IMG/VR virus record: IMGVR_UViG_3300046460_000186
Location: 1-24,502 of that record
Length of the DNA stretch: 24,502 nucleotides
From: a virus
Direction: 5' to 3' (one strand)
Of this stretch, positions 16,618-21,102 are shown one piece after another. The stretch's first letter is position 1; each line of letters begins with the position of its first letter. The notes below the pieces were generated by a model. That model did not search any database. It was given only the letters and a program-made list of their open reading frames with translations, and had not been told where the DNA came from. Position numbers and translations under genes: made by a program.

Positions 16618-16876
16618 ATGTGAACAGGCTTCTTATGAACTTTTCGCACTTCGCAGCACCTCCGTACATGACCCTGTTTCTATGTTGGAACTTGTTGGTT
16701 GTGGGATAGAAAATCACTTTCCCTTTATCTGTCTCGAAGTGCATAGAGCCGGAAGAATCAACGCTGTATGCCAGGCCACAACTAATCATGTGGGCCTTGT
16801 TTTTTTCGAGGTTTGCTTGCTTTCGCTCAATGGCATGCTGTTTATGTGCTGAGTAGTCTTCGCCACAATCGCCCAT
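16616..16876 (-). CDS. hypothetical phage protein (86 aa)
   Basis: A soluble protein starting MGDCGEDYSAHKQHAIERKQ, followed by NLEKNKAHMISCGLAYSV, then FETDKGKVIFYPTTNKFQ and a tail KCEKFIRSLFT. The second half looks like a small beta-sheet domain; the first is a charged helix. I do not recognise a family. GGAG lies six bases before the ATG. It is isolated between two intrinsic terminators (16593-16617 and 16888-16915), so its expression in the leftward operon should depend on antitermination or its own promoter. Confidence 0.7.
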   Translation of the reverse strand: MGDCGEDYSAHKQHAIERKQANLEKNKAHMISCGLAYSVDSSGSMHFETDKGKVIFYPTTNKFQHRNRVMYGGAAKCEKFIRSLFT

Positions 16877-16887
16877 ACTTTTCTCCA

Positions 16888-16915
16888 GTTAAAAAAATGC
16901 CCGGACGCGATGCCG
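16888..16915 (-). terminator. intrinsic terminator in the leftward operon
   Basis: On the minus strand GCCCGG-CATCGCGT-CCGGGC is followed by ATTTTTTT. It lies between the tandem-repeat gene and the 86-residue gene and is one of a series crossed by pL transcripts. Confidence 0.8.
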
Positions 16916-17039
16916 GGCAAGACTATCAAGGGATTTACGAGGGTTTCTCCATCTAACCAGAACAGGTCTTCGTCTCCTGTAATGGTTATGAGCGCGGATT
17001 GGCTCACAATGCGGAATCATTGAATCCGCATTAGGTGCA

Positions 17040-17942
17040 TCACTCACACTCTACGAACTCGTTATCTTTGCTGAGTTGGTACCATTTCCCGGCCTCTACT
17101 CCATTCTCACCAACCTTGCTTGCCCGGATATGAATCAACTCGCCTTCATCATTTCGATAGCAGAGAACAATCGCGCTGTTTGCTGACGCTTTGGATTTTC
17201 CTTCAATGCCGAACGCAGCTGCTACAGAATGAGATCCATAAACCTCCGCTGCTGAGTAGTCGCCGGTGTTCGATGCTGCTGAGCGGTTGCCGGTGTTCGA
17301 TGCTGCTGAGCGGTCGCCGGTGTTCGATGCTGCTGATTGGTAGCCGGTGTTCGATGCTGCTGAGTAGTCGCCGGTGTTCGATGCTGCTGATTGGTAGCCG
17401 GTGTTCGATGCTGCTGATTGGTAGCCGGTGTTCGATGCTGCTGAGCGGTTGCCGGTGTTCGATGCTGCTGATTGGTAGCCGGTGTTCGATGCTGCTGAGC
17501 GGTTGCCGGTGTTCGATGCTGCTGAGTAGTCGCCGGTGTTCGATGCTGCTGATTGGTAGCCGGTGTTCGATGCTGCTGATTGGTAGCCGGGCATGATCTG
17601 CTGCTCTAACGACTTATCTACTTTGTTCCATACCCAATCAATCGCCCGCTGCACGAATTCAGGAATTGTGAGCTCAGCTTTTAATGTGATTGTCGCGCTG
17701 GCTATCTTGCTGTCGTCGCTGTGGCGGCTGATTTTTCCGGCTACTTCAACTTCAGCATAACGACTGGTTGCTGGGGCGTAATAACCGAATACATCCATTG
17801 GGCTTTCGCATGAGTGGAAGCCAGATGAGCATGCTTTTACTGTGCCTTCGTGCTCGTAAGTCTTACCAAATTCGAACTGATAGCCACGGCAAGTTAAGTC
17901 GGTATTAAATCCCTTGTACGCAACAATTTTTTCTTCGCTCAT
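17040..17942 (-). CDS. tandem-repeat phage protein with N-terminal DUF7666-like domain (300 aa)
   Basis: From the ATG at 17942 (AGGAA eight bases upstream) the protein reads MSEEKIVAYKGFNTDL, then YQFEFGKTYEHEGTVKAC and GFHSCESPMDVFGYYAP, a domain found in many phage proteins and matching DUF7666 as I recall it. A segment EFVQRAIDWVWNKVDKSLEQ leads into 12 perfect-length nine-residue repeats of the form G-x-x-SAASNT, a thirteenth GDYSAAEVY and a degenerate GSHSVAAAF. A C-terminal domain (ANSAIVLCYRNDEGELIHIR, KWYQLSKDNEFVECE) closes the protein. The repeats probably form a regular beta solenoid or YadA-head-like stack. Terminators flank the gene on both sides. The function is unknown; binding or host-modulating roles are guesses. 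Confidence 0.82.
   Translation of the reverse strand: MSEEKIVAYKGFNTDLTCRGYQFEFGKTYEHEGTVKACSSGFHSCESPMDVFGYYAPATSRYAEVEVAGKISRHSDDSKIASATITLKAELTIPEFVQRAIDWVWNKVDKSLEQQIMPGYQSAASNTGYQSAASNTGDYSAASNTGNRSAASNTGYQSAASNTGNRSAASNTGYQSAASNTGYQSAASNTGDYSAASNTGYQSAASNTGDRSAASNTGNRSAASNTGDYSAAEVYGSHSVAAAFGIEGKSKASANSAIVLCYRNDEGELIHIRASKVGENGVEAGKWYQLSKDNEFVECE
17238..17588 (-). repeat. 27-base coding tandem repeat (13 units)
   Basis: Thirteen consecutive 27-base units, read on the minus strand, each encode G-x-x-SAASNT, except that the last one diverges (17238-17264). The 21 bases for SAASNT and G are almost invariant. The two following codons vary among four pairs: YQ (six units), NR (three), DY (two plus the last unit) and DR (one). 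Copy number is likely to vary by slippage or recombination. Confidence 0.95.
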
Positions 17943-17967
17943 GTTGTTATTCCTGAATTTTGATAAT

Positions 17968-17989
17968 AAAAAAGGCCGCATTGCGACCT
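17968..17989 (-). terminator. intrinsic terminator between the second N-like gene and the repeat gene
   Basis: On the minus strand AGGTCGC-AAT-GCGGCCT is followed by TTTTTT. It lies 21 bases beyond the N-like stop and upstream of the repeat-protein gene. Confidence 0.8.
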
Positions 17990-18010
17990 GGTTATATAAA
18001 ATGCTTGCTG

Positions 18011-18304
18011 TTAAATAACGCCGGGAGGCAGAAGACTTTTCCCTCTAACCTTCTGCCGACCAGTACACGTCACGCCCATCTCACCAGGCTTGCTGTACCA
18101 GATGCGATTCTGTTTCTGCTCAACTTCCTGAACTGGTTTGTCGCGGAGACTTCCGAGCGAAGTGGCCCGGGCTACACGTACCGGTGCATCTCCAGACAGC
18201 TTTGAGAAGGCTCGGTTAATCTTTCCTGCGTAGTTGCTCGCATCAATCTGCTGAGCTGCCTTGCTGGCGTTGTACGCAGCCATACGGCGTTGATTTCTGT
18301 TCAT
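18011..18304 (-). CDS. second N-like transcription antiterminator (97 aa)
   Basis: The C-terminal third, NRIWYSKPGEMGVTCTGRQK followed by VRGKSL, is clearly homologous to the RNA-polymerase-binding tail of lambda N and to the other N in this operon. The N-terminus, MNRNQRRMAAYNASKAAQQ, is a basic helix in the position of the arginine-rich boxB-binding motif but differs from the lambda type. The middle (SKLSGDAPVRVARATSLGS) is unrelated. GAGGAA lies six bases before the ATG. It lies downstream of an intrinsic terminator and a structured leader of about 170 bases. It may be a second antiterminator with a different RNA target, or a modulator of the first. Confidence 0.75.
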   Translation of the reverse strand: MNRNQRRMAAYNASKAAQQIDASNYAGKINRAFSKLSGDAPVRVARATSLGSLRDKPVQEVEQKQNRIWYSKPGEMGVTCTGRQKVRGKSLLPPGVI

Positions 18305-18476
18305 GGGTATTCCTCAATGAGTGCTTTGGTGCAGGCGCCGGAACCTATTTCAATTTCCGGATTTCAATCGGCTTCTCAGTTCGGCCCGTGTGTGTATGGG
18401 CCTAAGCTCCACCGAACGCCTGCCCGAAGCACTCGCTTCGGCCTGTGTATTCACAGGGATAAGTTTTACAGGCAAT
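18305..18476 (-). promoter_or_regulatory. structured leader of the second N-like gene
   Basis: This untranslated stretch holds several inverted repeats on the minus strand: CCGAAGC-gagt-GCTTCGG, GGCCC with GGGCC ten bases apart, and CCGGAA with TTCCGG eleven bases apart. I see no lambda-type boxB. The density of hairpins suggests RNA-level control of the downstream gene; this is inference. Confidence 0.4.
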
Positions 18477-18499
18477 AAAAAACCCGCTATACGCGGGTT
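18477..18499 (-). terminator. intrinsic terminator (tL1 position)
   Basis: On the minus strand ACCCGC-GTAT-(A)GCGGGT is followed by TTTTTT. It comes directly after the 81-residue gene and is the first intrinsic terminator met by transcripts from pL after N. Confidence 0.85.
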
Positions 18500-18502
18500 T
18501 CG

Positions 18503-18748
18503 TTATGACCATTTCTTATCTGGTCGTCGCTGATGGGCGTGGTTTACAACCCTATATGCAGCATCATCTTTAGGTTCTATGGTCATTACTGAATCATCTT
18601 TAGGTGCTGTACTAGTGATCGCCTTATCAACACGATAATCAAGAATCTCTCCACCGCCCTTATGAATTTTTCCCTGCATTTCATCTAGATGTTCTTTCTG
18701 TTTTTCAGCGTTGAACCTGGCCATTCTGGCGAAGTCTCTTTTCCTCAT
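18503..18748 (-). CDS. small basic phage protein (81 aa)
   Basis: The ATG at 18748 has GGAG six bases upstream and gives MRKRDFARMARFNAEKQKEH, an arginine-rich helical N-terminus, followed by GGGEILDYRVDKAITS, two similar short segments (TAPKDDSVMTI and EPKDDAAYRV) and a basic end HQRRPDKKWS. In-frame codons further upstream overlap the N gene and are not used. The basic N-terminal helix recalls RNA-binding antiterminator helices, but the tail lacks the N signature. The function is unknown. It lies 20 bases after N and just before a terminator. Confidence 0.68.
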   Translation of the reverse strand: MRKRDFARMARFNAEKQKEHLDEMQGKIHKGGGEILDYRVDKAITSTAPKDDSVMTIEPKDDAAYRVVNHAHQRRPDKKWS

Positions 18749-18768
18749 AACCACTCCGTATTTTGGAT

Positions 18769-19095
18769 TCAAATTAGGGGAATTGATTTGCCTTTCATCT
18801 TCTGACGACCAAAGCATGTTACTCCGAATTCTTTCGGCTTGCTGTACCACTCGCGCTGATTCTTCTTATCCATCTGGCTTCGGATTGCTTCGTGCAATTC
18901 TGTCGCCTTAATGATTTGCGTAGCCATCTCATTGCAAATTGGCTCAGCTGCTTTCTTAACCCGGTCAATCTTGCGGCTCAGAGTTAATACCTGGCGCACC
19001 GGCTTGGCGCTAACCCCAACCAACAGGGGATTAGCAGCTTTCCATTCAGCCTGTTTAGCGGCGCGGCGTTCGCGACGGCGTGCTTGTGAGTCCAT
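18769..19095 (-). CDS. N: antitermination protein N (lambda type)
   Basis: N binds boxB RNA through its N-terminal arginine-rich helix and, with NusA, NusB, NusE and NusG, makes RNA polymerase ignore terminators. The 108-residue product begins MDSQARRRERRAAKQAEWKA and continues ANPLLVGVSAKPVR, nearly identical to lambda N as remembered. It ends NQREWYSKPKEFGVTCFGRQ and MKGKSIPLI. The middle is diverged. The ATG at 19095 has AGGAGG four to five bases upstream; the long open frame above it crosses the leader and is not coding. Its boxB sites are seen at 19255-19269 and 20525-20539. It is the first gene of the leftward operon. Confidence 0.96.
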   Translation of the reverse strand: MDSQARRRERRAAKQAEWKAANPLLVGVSAKPVRQVLTLSRKIDRVKKAAEPICNEMATQIIKATELHEAIRSQMDKKNQREWYSKPKEFGVTCFGRQKMKGKSIPLI

Positions 19096-19121
19096 ACATC
19101 CTCCTGTCAGTGTGTTTTGGT

Positions 19122-19227
19122 GGTGTGGTGAAGGCATCCCAGGACGCCACTCGGTGGATTCGAACCCCAAGCTGCCAACGAGCCAGTTGAGCGCCTCTTT
19201 GCTGGTACAAAGAGCTTTCACCACACC
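19122..19227 (-). promoter_or_regulatory. N leader hairpin with tRNA-like loop (RNase III-type site)
   Basis: On the minus strand GGTGTGGTGAA (19217-19227) pairs perfectly with TTCACCACACC (19122-19132), an 11-bp stem closing a structured 84-base loop. Inside are a perfect hairpin CTCTTTG-TACCAG-CAAAGAG (19195-19214) and a tRNA T-arm-like string GGTTCGAATCC (19156-19166). Lambda has a comparable long stem, cleaved by RNase III, in its N leader, and N represses its own translation through it. That function is carried over here by position. Confidence 0.6.
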
Positions 19228-19254
19228 CCAAAGCACACTTGCTTCGGTGTATCT

Positions 19255-19285
19255 GCGCTTCTTCAGCGCTATCTGTTAATGAGCT
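19255..19285 (-). promoter_or_regulatory. nutL (boxA and boxB)
   Basis: On the minus strand a boxA-like AGCTCATTAACA (19274-19285) precedes boxB GCGCT-GAAGA-AGCGC (19255-19269). The pentaloop GAAGA equals the lambda nutL loop, while the stem has a compensated base-pair change from the lambda GCCCT/AGGGC stem. Confidence 0.88.
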
Positions 19286-19326
19286 TTCACCGTCCTGGTG
19301 AGTAGTGCGTCCTGCTGATGTGATAA

Positions 19327-19355
19327 ACATTACCTCAGGGTAAATTTATTGTCTA
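19327..19355 (-). promoter_or_regulatory. pL, early leftward promoter
   Basis: On the minus strand TAGACA (19350-19355) and TAATGT (19327-19332) are 17 bases apart. The transcribed sequence just after, CACATCAGCAGGACGCACT, matches the start of the lambda pL transcript as remembered, which fixes the position despite the weak -10. Operator oL1 lies in the spacer. Confidence 0.75.
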
Positions 19356-19401
19356 TACCCTGGGGTAAATAATTTTGATGTGAAAGTTTACCCCATTGAT
19401 A
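19330..19401. promoter_or_regulatory. oL operators (TTACC-N4-GGTAA)
   Basis: oL1 at 19330-19343 is a perfect TTACC-TCAG-GGTAA and oL2 at 19355-19368 is ATACC-CTGG-GGTAA. A third, half-conserved site at 19388-19401 is TTACC-CCAT-TGATA. The same motif occurs three times at oR, so these are the CI/Cro sites of this immunity type. Confidence 0.85.
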
Positions 19402-19444
19402 TTTGAGGTAATTTTTATTTGATGTTTTGTGTTGTTGAGGGCAT

Positions 19445-19469
19445 AAAAAAACCCGCACAAGGCGGGTTT
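19445..19469 (-). terminator. cI terminator
   Basis: On the minus strand AACCCGC-CTTG-TGCGGGTT is followed by a run of seven T. It lies about 20 bases after the cI stop and isolates the pRM/pRE transcripts from pL. Confidence 0.85.
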
Positions 19470-19487
19470 AGTGAAGATTCGGACGGT

Positions 19488-20183
19488 TTAAGGGATCTTT
19501 TGCCACTTAACGTCAACCACCGTTCCGATGATTGAGCAGTTACCGTCGATCTCTGTCATGGGGTATTGAGGGTTTAATGGCTTAAGAAACTTCCTTCCAG
19601 CATCCTCGATATACATTTTGAATGTTGCCTCATTGTCATTGACAAGCTTTGCCACTACTAGCTTTCCGCTTTTGGCTTCTTTGCTTGGGTCAACAAGAAT
19701 GATCATCCCTTCCGGCACGGTGAATCCAACTGGCGAAGTCATAGAATCGCCTCGCACCGTTAACCAAAACGAATGCGGTCCGACATGGTGCGTAGTCTCA
19801 GGCCATTCGTCTATTTCACTAACTTTATATGGTTCAACAGCCTCTAGCCATTGCCCAGCGCTAACCCAACTGATCAACGGGAATCCCTTCGTTTCCTGAT
19901 GCTTGCCAGCGTATTGTACGTTGTCATGGCCTTTGTCATCGATACCATCCATCCAGCCGCGAGGGAGTGAAAAGGCTTTTTCAATCACTTCGACCATGTC
20001 ATCGGCAATGCGCCGCTTACCATTTTTACCTTCTTCGTAAAGCATGCGCGATACGTAAGAGGGTTCTCTTTCGATTTTGCGAGCGAGATCCACAGCTTTG
20101 CCGCCGCATTTCTCATCTCTTAATTGTATCAGGCGCTGACGCCTTTTCTCATATTTGTCCATATCGAGCATTTTATTCTGCAT
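19488..20183 (-). CDS. cI: CI-type prophage repressor (LexA/S24 family)
   Basis: The repressor maintains lysogeny by binding the oL and oR sites and is destroyed by RecA-stimulated self-cleavage. The 231-residue protein has an N-terminal helix-turn-helix domain (about 15-75: GGKAVDLARKIEREPSYVSR, then AFSLPRGWMD). The C-terminal S24 peptidase domain has the Ala109-Gly110 cleavage site (WVSAGQW), nucleophile Ser147 (RGDSM) and general-base Lys189 (ATFKM). The domain ends GTVVDVKWQKIP. The ATG at 20183 overlaps the last base of oR3 with AAGG close upstream. ATGs at 20171 or 20162 would leave a lambda-like gap to oR3 and are realistic alternatives, giving 227 or 224 residues. Confidence 0.94.
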   Translation of the reverse strand: MQNKMLDMDKYEKRRQRLIQLRDEKCGGKAVDLARKIEREPSYVSRMLYEEGKNGKRRIADDMVEVIEKAFSLPRGWMDGIDDKGHDNVQYAGKHQETKGFPLISWVSAGQWLEAVEPYKVSEIDEWPETTHHVGPHSFWLTVRGDSMTSPVGFTVPEGMIILVDPSKEAKSGKLVVAKLVNDNEATFKMYIEDAGRKFLKPLNPQYPMTEIDGNCSIIGTVVDVKWQKIP

Positions 20184-20236
20184 TACCTTTTGGTAAATAA
20201 CCTACAGGTATTGCTAAAATGGTTACCTGTGGGTAA
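20183..20236. promoter_or_regulatory. oR operators (three sites)
   Basis: Three copies of the operator motif: oR3 at 20183-20196 is TTACC-TTTT-GGTAA, oR2 at 20198-20211 is TAACC-TACA-GGTAT, and oR1 at 20223-20236 is TTACC-TGTG-GGTAA. Centres are 15 and 25 bases apart. oR1 lies between the pR -35 and -10 boxes. oR3 abuts cI and would control pRM. Confidence 0.88.
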
Positions 20237-20239
20237 ACT
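20211..20239 (+). promoter_or_regulatory. pR, early rightward promoter
   Basis: TTGCTA at 20211-20216 and TAAACT at 20234-20239 are 17 bases apart. oR1 covers the spacer and the start of the -10 box, so bound CI or Cro would block it. cro begins 32 bases further on. Confidence 0.72.
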
Positions 20240-20270
20240 AAATCCATGTGAAGGTAAACAAGGAAATGGG

Positions 20271-20501
20271 ATGAACGAATTACGCACCTATCTCAACAAC
20301 CTTTCACTGGATGAGCAAAGAGAATTTGCTGCGAAGTGCGGTACGAGTATTGGATATCTACGTAAGGCACTAAGTAAAAACCATGAGCTTGGCGCGGCGC
20401 TTTGCGTGCTGATCGAGAAAGCCAGCTTAGGTAACGTGACACGCAAACATCTTCATCCAGGTGACTGGACAAGCATTTGGCCTGAATTAGAGGCCGCCTG
20501 A
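20271..20501 (+). CDS. cro: Cro-type repressor, YdaS-like (76 aa)
   Basis: Cro is the early repressor that favours lysis by acting at oR3 and oL. The 76-residue product starts MNELRTYLNNLSLDEQREFA and continues CGTSIGYLRKALSKNHELGA, a helix-turn-helix of the YdaS/Cro type, and ends DWTSIWPELEAA. AGGAA lies seven bases before the ATG at 20271; the frame upstream runs through the operators and is not coding. It is transcribed from pR, divergent from cI, and followed by nutR. Confidence 0.92.
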   Translation: MNELRTYLNNLSLDEQREFAAKCGTSIGYLRKALSKNHELGAALCVLIEKASLGNVTRKHLHPGDWTSIWPELEAA

Positions 20502-20507
20502 TAACCC

Positions 20508-20539
20508 CGCTCTTTACACATCTAGCCCTGAAGAAGGGC
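20508..20539 (+). promoter_or_regulatory. nutR (boxA and boxB)
   Basis: boxA CGCTCTTTA at 20508-20516 and boxB GCCCTGAAGAAGGGC at 20525-20539. The boxB equals the lambda nutL boxB as remembered, matching the lambda-type arginine-rich helix of the N protein in this phage. It sits directly after cro, as in lambda. Confidence 0.96.
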
Positions 20540-20612
20540 AGTAATCCAAAAAGACTACACATCTTAGTGGCACCTGCTACGGGTTAGCCACGTACTTAAT
20601 TCTTCTATGGAA

Positions 20613-20645
20613 ACTATACGAAATGGATACTGCAACCACCCGCAA
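20613..20645 (-). promoter_or_regulatory. pRE, CII-activated promoter for cI
   Basis: On the minus strand TTGC-GGGTGG-TTGC (20632-20645) is a CII box with the exact six-base gap. It is followed 13 bases later by TATAGT (20613-20618). The same geometry is found in lambda pRE. It overlaps the first codons of cII and would drive leftward cI synthesis, antisense to cro. Confidence 0.88.
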
Positions 20646-20898
20646 CAAAGCCCGCGCAATTGAAAGCAAGTTATTGAGCAAGATAGCTATTCGTGGGGCC
20701 GGGAACATCGCTGAGCTTATCGGCGTAGACAAGTCACAAATCACTCGATGGAAGGAATCGCTGTTGCCTCGAATGTCGATGCTGTTAGCGGTTCTTGAAT
20801 GGGGGGTAGAGGACGAGGAGTTAGCAACGCTGGCTAAACAGGTGGCCCGGCTGCTGACAAAAGAAAAAGCCCCAAGTGCTGGAACACTTGAGGCCTGA
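20623..20898 (+). CDS. cII: CII, transcriptional activator of lysogeny
   Basis: CII activates pRE and so decides for lysogeny. The 91-residue protein shows IESKLLSKIAIRGAGNIAEL, then IGVDKSQITRWKESLLPRMS with the helix-turn-helix, and MLLAVLEWGVEDEELATLAK, all close to lambda CII. The C-terminal tail (KEKAPSAGTLEA) is short and flexible, in keeping with rapid proteolysis. The ribosome site is weak (GGAA about 11 bases upstream), which can be typical of tightly controlled cII. The 3' end overlaps the OOP-like terminator on the other strand. Confidence 0.95.
   Translation: MDTATTRNKARAIESKLLSKIAIRGAGNIAELIGVDKSQITRWKESLLPRMSMLLAVLEWGVEDEELATLAKQVARLLTKEKAPSAGTLEA
20862..20894 (-). terminator. 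OOP-like terminator antisense to the 3' end of cII
   Basis: On the minus strand GCCTCAAGTG-TTCCAG-CACTTGGGGC (ten pairs, one G-U) is followed by TTTTTCTTTT. In lambda the short OOP RNA ends at the equivalent place and destabilises cII mRNA. A promoter for such an RNA should lie between about 20900 and 20990 on the minus strand; I could not identify it with confidence. Confidence 0.7.
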
Positions 20899-20943
20899 GA
20901 ACACTGTGTTACGTCAACAACACTATTCACAGGAGATATTTTA

Positions 20944-21102
20944 ATGCGGAAGCGTAAAAAGTACCAGGAAAAAGAAGATATTCGGCACCCTGATTCACCT
21001 GAAGGAATAGTGGTTACAGCTGCCAATAACCGGGCGTTCGCAGAGCGCTTTATTGGCGTTTACAGACTAGCCAAAGCAGGAGTGAAGAATGGGCGTCGTT
21101 AA
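20944..21102 (+). CDS. small basic phage protein between cII and the replication gene (52 aa)
   Basis: An ATG at 20944, with AGGAGA about seven bases upstream, opens a 52-codon frame. It encodes MRKRKKYQEKEDIRHPDSPE, then GIVVTAANNRAFAERFIGVY and RLAKAGVKNGRR. It is strongly basic at both ends. It overlaps the start of the replication initiator gene by 14 bases, which suggests coupling. I do not recognise a family. Confidence 0.7.
   Translation: MRKRKKYQEKEDIRHPDSPEGIVVTAANNRAFAERFIGVYRLAKAGVKNGRR

Noticed and set aside
16786-17007. 73-codon minus-strand frame (MSQSALITITG...)
   Set aside because: It starts with GTG without a ribosome site, reads through the terminator at 16888-16915 and overlaps the 86-residue gene by about 90 bases.
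17238-17588. CRISPR array
   Set aside because: The repeats are contiguous 27-base coding units with no spacers, in frame within a gene, and there are no cas genes.
17238-17588. Diversity-generating retroelement variable region
   Set aside because: Variation is limited to two codons per repeat and there is no reverse transcriptase or template repeat in the window.
17120-17596. 158-codon plus-strand frame with CSMLL repeats
   Set aside because: It is the antisense reading of the 27-base repeat; the periodicity comes from the real minus-strand gene.
19140-19230. True tRNA gene in the N leader
   Set aside because: Only the T-arm string and a D-like string are seen; there is no normal acceptor stem, anticodon arm or CCA in the right places.
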